Of a DNA stretch of 64,000 nucleotides, positions 16,977 to 24,140 are shown in pieces; the stretch's first letter is position 1; every line of letters begins with the position of its first letter. A model generated the notes under the pieces. The model was given only the letters and a program-made list of their open reading frames with translations. It was not told the DNA's origin and did no database searches. Source of the stretch: a virus. The position numbers and the translations under genes are program-made. Location: the IMG/VR virus record IMGVR_UViG_3300042879_004902, positions 1 through 64,000 of that record. One strand, written 5' to 3'.

Positions 16977-17619
16977 TCTAGGGTTTTTTAACCTAGGGAC
17001 TGTACAAAGTTATCCAACGGGTGGAACAGGGCCGACAGCATATGGACCTACATCATATTTCGGTTCTGATCCACTCCCTGCGAACGCTGGAGATAGCCTC
17101 TACACTGCTGTTGATCTGGGCAATTTTAGCTCTCCGTTCAGGTCTATAACAATAACCAACTCACATGGTGGCTTATCTCGGCGTCAAACAACATTTTACA
17201 GGCTGAGTTTAACGACACCTAGGGCTATTCAGTTTACCCAGAATTACAGCCAGTTTGCTTACACGGCAAACACAAACAAGAACACCCTGGTAGCCTTCTA
17301 TAAAATTGCAGAAGGCACAAAAAGAGTAGAGCTGCCAATCAACAACTTAGGTTACGTTTACAAAAGCACTGGTCTGGATTACGACAGCGAAGACGTTGAT
17401 TATTCTGACTATCCAATTACCAGGCTCGACCCAGGGGAATACCTTTTTTTAATTACAAACGATATCCGTTACTTAGAAACAACGTATTCGATTACATTAA
17501 ACATTGCTTCAACCGACTGGCGTTATGTATATGAAGGCGTTGATGATGCGTTTGACTTTGGCTTAGTAACAGAAGCGCTAAACACAGAAAGTGTTGACTT
17601 TGGTCTTATCAGGTCTTAA
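16945..17619 (+). CDS. Beta-sandwich protein, possibly virion or secreted
   Basis: 224 residues. The pattern FYRLSLTTPRAIQFTQNYS ... RLDPGEYLFLITND ... TYSITLNI resembles pre-peptidase C-terminal (PPC)-like beta sandwiches. The tail has a repeated DDAFDFGLVTE / ESVDFGLIRS motif. No signal peptide is seen. It is rightward, unlike nearly all other virion proteins here, so its class is uncertain. Confidence 0.6.
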   Translation: MARYLSTVPNNLGFFNLGTVQSYPTGGTGPTAYGPTSYFGSDPLPANAGDSLYTAVDLGNFSSPFRSITITNSHGGLSRRQTTFYRLSLTTPRAIQFTQNYSQFAYTANTNKNTLVAFYKIAEGTKRVELPINNLGYVYKSTGLDYDSEDVDYSDYPITRLDPGEYLFLITNDIRYLETTYSITLNIASTDWRYVYEGVDDAFDFGLVTEALNTESVDFGLIRS

Positions 17620-17643
17620 GCTGTACTGAAATTCAGCAATGCC

Positions 17644-17898
17644 ATGAAAGTCATCACTGTGCAGAAACTTCAAGAGGATCTTGAGGCAATCCTGGATGAC
17701 GTGTCAGACAACAAAGCTATCTATAAAATCCAAACCGAAAACGGCGATCTTATTTTGATGCCTTACGACCACTACGAAGTAATGGCAGACGCATACAAAG
17801 AATGGGTTGACGAACCTAAAAGTAGTTTAAAAGAGGAATTCGACCCTTATCCTTTGCCTGTTATGTATGTTGACGATGCTGAACCTAAACCGCTTTAG
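17644..17898 (+). CDS. Phd/YefM-like antitoxin-type protein (orphan)
   Basis: 84 residues. MKVITVQKLQEDLEAILDDV then IYKIQTENGDLILMPYDHYE follows the Phd/YefM layout: N-terminal beta-helix DNA-binding fold, then a disordered toxin-binding tail. No RelE/Doc-like toxin is adjacent; the next gene is convergent. It may act as a DNA-binding regulator or as an antitoxin against a host toxin. Confidence 0.65.
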   Translation: MKVITVQKLQEDLEAILDDVSDNKAIYKIQTENGDLILMPYDHYEVMADAYKEWVDEPKSSLKEEFDPYPLPVMYVDDAEPKPL

Positions 17899-18551
17899 GC
17901 TTTGACCCAGGTCATGCTGGTGTTTTTACCAGCCAAGTATTGGGCTGAAGGAACTTTTTTCATGCCTCTTGCAATGTACCAAGCATCGCTTCCCATCGGA
18001 GGCTCAGGAGCAGGTGGCGGTGGAGCAGGAGCAGGCGGCGGCGGAGGTGCAGGAGCGGGTGCAGGAGCAGGAGCGGGTGTAGGAGCGGGCGCTGGTGCAG
18101 GAGCAGGCGGTTTCCTTTCTTCTTCAACTTTTTCTACAGCTCTACCGTATTCTTTTTGCGATGCTGTTAACTGCTCTCTTGCAACATTAGCCGCTTCTTT
18201 AAACATGTTCTCCCATTCAACTTGCTGACCTCCTTGAGGCTGCTCGGTGCCTTCCTTTTGTTGCGCAAAAGGTTGCTTAGCTTCTTTTAAGTATCTGTCG
18301 CCAGTTGGAAGCGAGCTGAGATAAGAAGCAATTTCTTGAGTGCGACGACCAGCTTGCCTTGCACCTAGTTCAGCTGGAGTACCAACTTCTTTATACCGCT
18401 CTCCTAAAGCAGCTACCGTATCCGCCTTGATGAGGTCCAGTCTTTTTTCTAAACGCGCATAATCTTCTGGAGGAACAACGCTTCGATACACCGTAGCCGA
18501 AGCTGGCGACGGCATGACAATTTGCGCCGGACTTGGAGGAGTGCTGCCCAC
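17895..18551 (-). CDS. Pro/Ala-rich virion protein
   Basis: 218 residues. An N-terminal helical region (DYARLEKRLDLIKADTVAAL) is followed by a Glu/Gln-rich stretch, then a long PAPAPAP/PPPP tract (about residues 148-180), ending in a short globular tail (GSDAWYIARGMKKVP). Rigid Pro-Ala rods often act as spacers in tails or on surfaces. It follows the small membrane-protein frame at 18557-18682 by five bases. Confidence 0.6.
   Translation of the reverse strand: MGSTPPSPAQIVMPSPASATVYRSVVPPEDYARLEKRLDLIKADTVAALGERYKEVGTPAELGARQAGRRTQEIASYLSSLPTGDRYLKEAKQPFAQQKEGTEQPQGGQQVEWENMFKEAANVAREQLTASQKEYGRAVEKVEEERKPPAPAPAPAPTPAPAPAPAPAPPPPPAPAPPPPAPEPPMGSDAWYIARGMKKVPSAQYLAGKNTSMTWVKA
18005..18112. 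repeat. Simple repeat coding the Pro-Ala tract
   Basis: Tandem GGAGCAGG/GGTGCAGGAGC units on the + strand encode the PAPAPAP run on the - strand. Slippage here would change the rod length in steps. Confidence 0.6.
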
Positions 18552-18556
18552 CTGTT

Positions 18557-18682
18557 TTACTTGACACGTACTTCTATACTGATTTTACTGTCGATGAATC
18601 CGTACAGATGCTGAAGACCGACGAGTCCCAGCGGTCCCAAGATGAGAACCAGAAGAAGTTCAGCCCAAGTGATTCGGCGCAT
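18557..18682 (-). CDS. Small single-pass membrane protein (overlapping frame)
   Basis: 41 residues: MRRITWAELLLVLILGPLGL followed by a short polar tail. It has a positive N-terminus and one hydrophobic segment. It ends five bases before the start of the Pro/Ala-rich gene in the same direction, as expected for an operon. It lies opposite the N-terminus of the + gene at 18608, so one of the two starts must be reconsidered. Could be a holin-like or regulatory membrane peptide. Confidence 0.4.
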   Translation of the reverse strand: MRRITWAELLLVLILGPLGLVGLQHLYGFIDSKISIEVRVK

Positions 18683-19012
18683 GGTAATTGTTATCCCTAT
18701 CTGAACGAGTTTAGCGAATTTATCTCTGGAGTGTCCATCGATGCGTTGAAATACAAGTTGATGACACACCGTCAACGTTTAACCGCAGAAGCAATGTGGG
18801 CAGCAAACAACTACGGTGGATCAAAAGCCAATTGCGCGAAACACCTAAAAGAAATTTACGGCCCTCGCTGGTACAAAGTAGTAAAAATAGAGGATTACAT
18901 GGAGCCAGTCAGGCTGTACTACGAATATGTTCTGATACTGGCGCACCAAAACCAGTGGAATAAACGCCAAGAATTGGCTAAGCTAATCGAAAGCAAGGCG
19001 ACCGAGGTTTGA
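18608..19012 (+). CDS. Hypothetical protein
   Basis: 134 residues from ATG 18608. The first 35 are polar and low complexity (MLKTDESQRSQDENQKK); the folded part begins near YPYLNEFSEFISGVSIDALK and continues with ANNYGGSKANCAKHLKEIYG. A downstream start (GTG or ATG near 18740-18761) would avoid the opposite-strand membrane frame. The next gene starts one base after its stop. Confidence 0.6.
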   Translation: MLKTDESQRSQDENQKKFSPSDSAHGNCYPYLNEFSEFISGVSIDALKYKLMTHRQRLTAEAMWAANNYGGSKANCAKHLKEIYGPRWYKVVKIEDYMEPVRLYYEYVLILAHQNQWNKRQELAKLIESKATEV

Positions 19013-19013
19013 A

Positions 19014-19598
19014 TTGGAGTCCGTAGATTGGTTGGATGTACTGAACCGTACAGAGTACAAGCCTGTTTCTGGCAGCGCCAATACATACCAGAGCTATCGG
19101 TTTTCCAACTTAAACATCAACGAAGTAACTGTAGAAAATTACGAGGAAAAACTTGTTCCTTCGTTAGCCGAACAAGTCAGCATGTTCATTCCACCTTCTG
19201 GTAGCTTTGAAACTCCTGACCTAAGCCGATACTTAGAACTTGTTTGTAGTTACGAAACCAGCACTGCAGACATTATCTTTGGTTTATCTTTGGCTGACCA
19301 AATTCGGTTGACGTTCAGCGATATGAAAACCAGTACAATTTGCGACCGTTACCCAGAAATCAACTTGGCTGAAAAACGAAGGTATCGTTGTGTTGCTGAG
19401 TACCTGATTCGCCAGGGGGAACTGACCAAACTACGAGATGAAAACGGGAAACTCATCAAGAAAATTGGTAACATGCAAAAAGCTGTTGTGCTTTACAAGC
19501 CGTTACCAAAACTGCTTGAAACCTTAAAGAAATCAGGGCTCGGCCATCTCATCAAAAAAATCCAGAAATCCGAACTGGAAGTTAATGCACAATCTTGA
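19014..19598 (+). CDS. Hypothetical protein, TTG start
   Basis: 194 residues, with FSDMKTSTICDRYPEINLAE and a basic helical C-terminus (KLRDENGKLIKKIGN, KKIQKSELEV). TTG 19014 is supported by GAGG seven bases upstream and by tight coupling to the previous stop. No family is recognised. Confidence 0.6.
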   Translation: MESVDWLDVLNRTEYKPVSGSANTYQSYRFSNLNINEVTVENYEEKLVPSLAEQVSMFIPPSGSFETPDLSRYLELVCSYETSTADIIFGLSLADQIRLTFSDMKTSTICDRYPEINLAEKRRYRCVAEYLIRQGELTKLRDENGKLIKKIGNMQKAVVLYKPLPKLLETLKKSGLGHLIKKIQKSELEVNAQS

Positions 19599-20028
19599 TA
19601 AACTAAATCAACTGGAAAAAACCATGAGCACACGCCGCAAAGAAATGATTGCAAAAATGCTGTTGTCAGCCCCAACTGAAACAGAACAAGCAATGATGAA
19701 AGTTGCTATCGAGCGCATCTGTGCCGATATGTGCGAATATTTCAGAGGGTTTTACAGCATTGAAGGCCCCGGAGCAATGGTGTATGTTCCAGAAGCAGAC
19801 GAAAAAGATAGTATGTTTTATTTGACAGTTGAGTGTTTAATGAACGCACTTACTGATTTCAATAAACGAGATATGGAAGGTCCAGCAGAGATAATGAAAA
19901 AAGCTATTGCACGCGCAGAATCTATTGAACCAGACAAAGAATCTCTTTTTATCATTCAAGATGCGCAACAAATGTCCTTGATTCATTACAAACATGACAA
20001 CCAAGAACACAGCTTTATGCGGATGTGA
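19585..20028 (+). CDS. Hypothetical helical protein
   Basis: 147 residues (or 134 from the second Met), mainly alpha-helical, with MKVAIERICADMCEYFRGFY. It overlaps its upstream neighbour by 14 bases and the methyltransferase-like gene by 4, so the three belong to one translation-coupled operon. No domain is recognised. Confidence 0.6.
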   Translation: MHNLDKLNQLEKTMSTRRKEMIAKMLLSAPTETEQAMMKVAIERICADMCEYFRGFYSIEGPGAMVYVPEADEKDSMFYLTVECLMNALTDFNKRDMEGPAEIMKKAIARAESIEPDKESLFIIQDAQQMSLIHYKHDNQEHSFMRM

Positions 20029-20651
20029 ACAAACCAAAAATTCCGTGGCATGAATACAAGAATTTTCTTGGCCGTGTAAAACACATTACTCATGATTGGC
20101 TCACCCCAGTTGATTATTTACCTTATATTGACGCACTACTTGGTGATATTGATCTTGATCCTTGTTCAACACATCATGCAAATGCGCAATTTTTAAGGGC
20201 AAGAAAAGTTTACACTCTAAAAGAAGACGGTCTGAACATCAATGAACCTTGGACTGGTAAGGTTTATCTGTTTCCACCAACCTATGGTCGCTGTTCTTTC
20301 AGTAAAGAACGTGGTACATGGCGCTGGAGTATGAGAGCTTCAGGAGTTTCAAAAGCTCCTTCAGTTATTTGGTTTAGGCGCTTGCTAAAAGAGTGGAAGC
20401 TTCGGAATATCAGCGAAGCTTTGTTTTATACTATCTACCCAGAAATGCTAAGGGTGTGCCCAGAGGTGTGGGATTATCCGATGTGTTTCCCAAAAGACCG
20501 AGCAAATCTAGTTCACGGACACAAGTTATTTACTTTGAAAGCCCCTGTCCATTGGGGGTACTTCATCTATTTACCTCCAATGGATCTTGGCTCAAATCAG
20601 ATAGAGAGGTTTGACGAAATTTTTTCGCACATTGGCAAGGTTATTTACTAG
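20025..20651 (+). CDS. Degenerate Dam-type N6-adenine methyltransferase-like protein
   Basis: 208 residues. The N-terminus WLTPVDYLPYIDALLGDIDL then DPCSTHHANAQF, YTLKEDGLN, and W-T-G-K-V-Y-L follows phage DNA N6-adenine methyltransferases (PF05869: W.TP..., DLDPC..., EDGL...W.G.V). The catalytic NPPY/DPPY is replaced by FPPTYG, so ordinary amino-methyl transfer is doubtful. The second half (RGTWRWSMRASG, PEVWDYPMCFPKDR, GYFIYLPP) is a conserved-looking unit not typical of Dam. It may be an inactive DNA-binding derivative or a repurposed enzyme. Confidence 0.7.
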   Translation: MNKPKIPWHEYKNFLGRVKHITHDWLTPVDYLPYIDALLGDIDLDPCSTHHANAQFLRARKVYTLKEDGLNINEPWTGKVYLFPPTYGRCSFSKERGTWRWSMRASGVSKAPSVIWFRRLLKEWKLRNISEALFYTIYPEMLRVCPEVWDYPMCFPKDRANLVHGHKLFTLKAPVHWGYFIYLPPMDLGSNQIERFDEIFSHIGKVIY

Positions 20652-20862
20652 CCCTGAACGAGTTTTTAAACGAATACGTTCCATCACCAGGGCCAGCAAC
20701 TACGAAACGGTCTTCCGATGCTCTTTCCTGACCTATACCGTCAGCAATTTTACGACGCTTGATGTAACTGGCAACAAACTGCTTGCTTGTTTTGTTGTCG
20801 ACAGCACGTTTTGTTTCTGCGTACCTTGCGTCAACGTCGTATGTTTGGCTAAGCTGTTGCAT
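20641..20862 (-). CDS. Hypothetical small protein
   Basis: 73 residues, MQQLSQTYDVDARYAETKRA, basic and polar, ending YSFKNSFRASK. It is leftward in a rightward operon and overlaps the previous gene by 11 bases. The opposite frame across this stretch is cysteine- and aromatic-rich and looks like a shadow, which favours this strand. No family recognised. Confidence 0.5.
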   Translation of the reverse strand: MQQLSQTYDVDARYAETKRAVDNKTSKQFVASYIKRRKIADGIGQERASEDRFVVAGPGDGTYSFKNSFRASK

Positions 20863-20882
20863 AGAAGTATTCTAGACCCACC

Positions 20883-21170
20883 ATGGCTTGCGGAGAAGCA
20901 ACAGCCCATCAAATCTGTACTGTCTGCGATTCGGTTAAAAACTTGCTGCTGGACAAGAACAAAAAATATGGAGACTCAGCGTTAAACCCTGTTCGTATTT
21001 TCAGTCAAGCAACTGAAATTGAACAACTTCTTGTGCGTATCGACGACAAGCTAAGCCGCATCCAGAAAGGAGCCGGTTTGGTTGCTAACGACGAAGACAT
21101 CATTCAAGATCTAATTGGTTACCTGGTTTTGTTGAAAATTGCTACTTCTAAATTCGCTATTCGCAAATAG
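20883..21170 (+). CDS. DUF1599 / nucleotide-modification-associated domain 1-like protein
   Basis: 95 residues. LLLDKNKKYGDSALNPVRIF, then IDDKLSRIQKG and IIQDLIGYLVLLKIA, matches the phage DUF1599 (Nmad1, PF07659) pattern K-N-x-Y-G-(D/N)-S and D-x(2)-G-Y. The fold resembles all-alpha NTP pyrophosphohydrolases and is linked by genome context to modified nucleotides. Catalysis is not proven. It is divergent from the 20862 gene by 20 bases. Confidence 0.7.
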   Translation: MACGEATAHQICTVCDSVKNLLLDKNKKYGDSALNPVRIFSQATEIEQLLVRIDDKLSRIQKGAGLVANDEDIIQDLIGYLVLLKIATSKFAIRK

Positions 21171-21190
21171 CGAATACAGGGATTGATTAA

Positions 21191-21394
21191 ATGAATTACG
21201 AAGACTTTACTAAAAACTATCCTCTTGAATTGCAGTTAGTTGATGCTTTAGATCAACTTAACTCGTTTTCTACTGTTGCTGCGGAGACTGTTGACCACCT
21301 GGCTTCGTGCTCCAGTAACGAAAAAATCTCCTCATTACCTCTCCAGATTCATCCCAAGCAGAGATCTTTCTCTCTAGATATTCAACAGCTTTAA
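21191..21394 (+). CDS. Doubtful small protein overlapping the lysozyme-like gene
   Basis: 67 residues starting MNYEDFTKNYPLELQLVDAL. The first 30 residues look coding; the last 40 overlap the convergent gene by 125 bases and read like shadow sequence. It may be a real short gene truncated by recombination with the leftward lysozyme-like gene. Confidence 0.3.
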   Translation: MNYEDFTKNYPLELQLVDALDQLNSFSTVAAETVDHLASCSSNEKISSLPLQIHPKQRSFSLDIQQL

Positions 21395-22004
21395 TTTGAT
21401 ACGGAGACCCATTCCAAGTCTCGCAAAGATTGAGCAAACAATACTTGTTTTCACAGGTGTGTTTGAAGTACGTCGTTATTTCTTTGTCCGGCTCTAAGTA
21501 TGTATTCAATTCCGCGCGTCTACGTGCAACAACAATATCGCCACCTGACTGCCAAAGAGTGTTGATGTAAGGGCTCCACTCACGTATGATCTCTTTACGA
21601 GGAGCACCGCTATTAATCAACTGCAGAAGCCTGCTGTTTTTAAATGAAACAATTCCCAAGTTGTAAGCAAAACTTACAAGTGCGGCTTTTTTGTTATCGT
21701 TTAGCCTGACAAAAATGTACGGTTCCAGCTCTTTAGAAAACGCTTTTAAATCTTCTACCAGTTGTTTGTCAATTTTCTCTTTATCTGTTCTATCGTAAAA
21801 ATTAACGGAGCGTTTTCCAAGTTTGCGGCTGCCGTATCCAATGCGCCAAAAATCTTCCCCATACAACTTGTATGCTGCATACCGGTTCATCCCGATGCAA
21901 GTTTGCGGAATGGTGTATTTTTTGATTAGGTCCACTCCTTTTTGCACCAGTAGCGGGTAGACCGTTTTATTTTTCTCGTGTTCCTGTTCTTTTTTATGGG
22001 ACAT
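21270..22004 (-). CDS. GH24 lysozyme-like protein lacking key catalytic residues
   Basis: 244 residues. ALVSFAYNLGIVSFKNSRLL, EWSPYINTLWQSGGDIVVAR and RRRAEL follow T4-type (GH24) lysozymes. The N-terminal catalytic part is altered: where active enzymes have FEG and WTIGYG, this has KKYTIPQT and FWRIGYGS, so the catalytic Glu and the Thr are missing. The tail (HTCENKYCLLNLCETWNGSP) has four cysteines and an extra domain. It may be a virion or cell-wall-binding derivative; an intact GH24 enzyme exists at 34296-35555. Confidence 0.75.
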   Translation of the reverse strand: MSHKKEQEHEKNKTVYPLLVQKGVDLIKKYTIPQTCIGMNRYAAYKLYGEDFWRIGYGSRKLGKRSVNFYDRTDKEKIDKQLVEDLKAFSKELEPYIFVRLNDNKKAALVSFAYNLGIVSFKNSRLLQLINSGAPRKEIIREWSPYINTLWQSGGDIVVARRRAELNTYLEPDKEITTYFKHTCENKYCLLNLCETWNGSPYQIKAVEYLERKISAWDESGEVMRRFFRYWSTKPGGQQSPQQQ

Positions 22005-22380
22005 TCACTGATGCTACGTAGCTTACTTCAGAGTAGGCATCTAGCTCTAAAATGACAACGTAATTTTTAGTAGCGTCTGTTACAGTAACGCCGACGGCTC
22101 CTTTTCCTTTGCCATCTTTTGCAATGTTAGTAAACTTTTTATATCCAGTTGGAGCAGTGCTTGCTGTGTAAGCATCTTCTTGAAAAATTTCTACTGTGTT
22201 AACGCCAGAGGTTTTAACCATGTTTACCGTGATGTCTCCAGTAGAACCTGGATCGATCTTGAATGCACGAAAATTTAAGCCGCCGGTAGAGCCAGCTGTG
22301 CTGTTACCAAGATAAGTGATTTCACTACCTGCATTAACAAAAAAATTATCTAGTGTTGCAGTAATTGTGCGAATTGGCAT
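21994..22380 (-). CDS. Virion beta-protein
   Basis: 128 residues, Thr/Val/Gly-rich beta strands (FRAFKIDPGSTGDITVNMVK, VGVTVTDATKNYVVILELDA). There are no cysteines. It overlaps the lysozyme-like gene by 11 bases. Resembles small tail-surface proteins found next to phage fibre genes; no family assigned. Confidence 0.6.
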   Translation of the reverse strand: MPIRTITATLDNFFVNAGSEITYLGNSTAGSTGGLNFRAFKIDPGSTGDITVNMVKTSGVNTVEIFQEDAYTASTAPTGYKKFTNIAKDGKGKGAVGVTVTDATKNYVVILELDAYSEVSYVASVNVP

Positions 22381-22385
22381 GGCGG

Positions 22386-22601
22386 TTACGAGATTTGTCC
22401 TAAGGTAGAAAAATTAAAATTGATGTTGGCATCAATCCCATGATCCTTGAGAATGCCTAAAAACATTTGACGATCAAGTGCTTTTTGGTGAAGGATCTCA
22501 ATAAACGCTTCTTCCAGTTCATCCCTATCTAGGTTTTGAATTGCAAGGGCAGCAGCGTGGATTGAAAACTCCACATCCATTGGAAGGCCTACAGCGTCCA
22601 T
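22386..22601 (-). CDS. nblA: NblA-like phycobilisome degradation protein
   Basis: 71 residues. The central part, EFSIHAAALAIQNLDRDELE then EAFIEILHQKALDRQMF and LGILKDHG, follows the NblA pattern EF-(S/K)-(L/I)-(R/H)...(V/I)QN(L/M)(S/D)R(E/D)...E(F/L)..E(V/I)L.Q......LF..LLK: two helices separated by a turn, at the usual size. NblA is an adaptor that brings phycobilisomes to Clp protease. Phage copies are known in freshwater and marine cyanophages. It lies six bases from a virion gene, so it may be expressed late or with it. Confidence 0.65.
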   Translation of the reverse strand: MDAVGLPMDVEFSIHAAALAIQNLDRDELEEAFIEILHQKALDRQMFLGILKDHGIDANINFNFSTLGQIS

Positions 22602-22647
22602 GGTTGATCTGAACCGTGTACCTATCCTAACAGCGCTGAATTAAACA

Positions 22648-22806
22648 TCAACAAGAAGGCCGAACCATTTCTGGGAGCGGGCGATAGGTTTGATCCACTG
22701 CAAAATGCGGATCATCAAATGCGCCGTCAAAAACTTTTTCAGAGTTGTCAGGGAATAGTGACGTTACGTATTTTTGCAGGTAGTCTTTTGGTGTAACGTG
22801 ATCCAT
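22648..22806 (-). CDS. Small hypothetical protein
   Basis: 52 residues, MDHVTPKDYLQKYVTSLFPD, acidic, ending RPLPEMVRPSC. It continues the leftward direction upstream of the NblA-like gene. A second leftward frame overlaps its 5' half (22748-22894), and only one of the two may be real. No family recognised. Confidence 0.45.
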   Translation of the reverse strand: MDHVTPKDYLQKYVTSLFPDNSEKVFDGAFDDPHFAVDQTYRPLPEMVRPSC

Positions 22807-22894
22807 GGATTTGCAAGATTTTTCGGATGTAAACAGAACTCATCCCGTAAGCACTCAAAAAAGCTACGGCAAAAGTTAAGACAACAGGTTCCAC
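22748..22894 (-). CDS. Possible small membrane peptide, GTG start
   Basis: 48 residues from GTG: VEPVVLTFAVAFLSAYGMSS then YIRKILQIHGSRYTKR, a single hydrophobic segment followed by a basic tail. AAGGCG lies upstream as a weak ribosome site. It overlaps the neighbouring small frame by 59 bases. The short spacer between 22894 and the divergent + gene at 22944 probably holds promoters for both directions. Confidence 0.3.
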   Translation of the reverse strand: MEPVVLTFAVAFLSAYGMSSVYIRKILQIHGSRYTKRLPAKIRNVTIP

Positions 22895-22943
22895 TTGAAA
22901 GTCGCCTTTAAACTACTATATTGTAAACAGCCTGAGACCCTGA

Positions 22944-23738
22944 ATGGACACGAGTTTTCTTGCTGAAGAACTTATGCACTCAGCCGTAGGAGGTGTAAGC
23001 AAAAGCTTAATTACAAGGACATTTAAAGAGCAGTACGGTTGCACAGAAGAGGAAGTAGAGCAACTAATCCGCTTGTGCCGATTCAAGTCAAAGCCAGACA
23101 GGATTGATTACGACAGGTTTTACGATATTCCTTTGACACTGAAAGCAAAAAAATACTGCTATCCGTTTACGCAGCTTTACGAAATTGCTGGGTTTCTGCC
23201 AGAGAAGGACTGTGAAAAGCTGATTGAGCTAGCAGACGGAAATTTACGGCCGTCTACGGTGGCCGATCCGACTGACACAGGCACTGTTAACGATTACAGA
23301 ACAAGCCATACCGCAGACTTTAATTGTTTCACCGATCCTTTGTTTCTTTCAGTAGATAAACGAATCACGCAAATGCTTGGTCTTTATCCGTTCCTGGGAG
23401 AGACTATGCAAGCGCAGAAATATGAGATTGGCCAGTACTACAAAGAGCACTGGGACTTCTTTAACCCGATTACGGAAGAATATAAAACCTACTGTGAGTG
23501 GATGGGACAGAGAACTTGGACTGCAATGATCTATTTAAATGATGTAAAAGAAGGAGGAGAAACTTACTTCAAACACTTAAAGTTGCGCATTAAACCTAAA
23601 AAAGGAACGCTTATTGCCTGGAATAATCTTTATAGAAACGGCTTACCTAATATGAAAACTATGCACGAAGCTTGTCCACCCGTGAGTGGGCCAAAATATG
23701 TAATCACTAAATGGTTTCGCAGCTGGAGTTTAATTTAG
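22944..23738 (+). CDS. 2-oxoglutarate/Fe(II) oxygenase, prolyl-4-hydroxylase type
   Basis: 264 residues. The double-stranded beta-helix core carries the iron ligands H169-W-D171 (KEHWDFF) and H241 (MHEACPP), with K251 (GPKYVITKWFR) for 2-oxoglutarate. YLNDVKEGGETYF and KKGTLIAWNN are the standard P4H strands. The N-terminal 80 residues are a helical extension. P4H-like enzymes hydroxylate proline or lysine in proteins. In this phage a collagen-like virion peptide (26759-26935) and Pro-rich virion proteins are conceivable substrates, but that link is inference. Confidence 0.88.
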   Translation: MDTSFLAEELMHSAVGGVSKSLITRTFKEQYGCTEEEVEQLIRLCRFKSKPDRIDYDRFYDIPLTLKAKKYCYPFTQLYEIAGFLPEKDCEKLIELADGNLRPSTVADPTDTGTVNDYRTSHTADFNCFTDPLFLSVDKRITQMLGLYPFLGETMQAQKYEIGQYYKEHWDFFNPITEEYKTYCEWMGQRTWTAMIYLNDVKEGGETYFKHLKLRIKPKKGTLIAWNNLYRNGLPNMKTMHEACPPVSGPKYVITKWFRSWSLI

Positions 23739-24079
23739 TTTGCTGAGATTCTGAATGTGACAATAGCATTAGTTCCACCAATTTCTTTGTAGAAATTAGC
23801 ACGAACTTTTTTCATTGGAAATCCATAACTGTTATAAACGTAGTTACCGTTTTCTTTGATAATCTCAGAAAGCAAAGGAGCATACGTCGTTCCATCTAGA
23901 GTTCCCTCAAGTCGGACAACTATACTTTCATCAATGTTAGTTACGTTTACATTAAGAGTGTAGTTTCTTGTCGAAAGATAGTTAATGACATAAACTTCAG
24001 CAGGATCGGTGTATCCAGGAAAATCCAAAGCGTCATAAATAAAAAACGCTGTTTGCTGGTAACTCTCAAAGAAACTCAT
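23735..24079 (-). CDS. Virion beta-protein (tail/fibre module)
   Basis: 114 residues, with YTLNVNVTNIDESIVVRLEG, TLDGTTYAPLLSEI and MKKVRANFYKEIGGTNAIVT. This strand pattern is shared with the immunoglobulin-like module repeated in the C-terminus of the 24141-26759 protein. It probably assembles with the fibre proteins that follow upstream. The end overlaps the oxygenase stop by four bases. Confidence 0.65.
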   Translation of the reverse strand: MSFFESYQQTAFFIYDALDFPGYTDPAEVYVINYLSTRNYTLNVNVTNIDESIVVRLEGTLDGTTYAPLLSEIIKENGNYVYNSYGFPMKKVRANFYKEIGGTNAIVTFRISAN

Positions 24080-24140
24080 TAGCAGTGAATTTTTTTATGA
24101 CTTGATTAACAGTATGCCGTATGTGATTTCAGCATTACTA

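Noticed and set aside
17902-18228. Gly/Ala-rich + strand frame
   Set aside because: It is the complement of the Pro-Ala repeat in the leftward virion gene; low complexity alone keeps it open.
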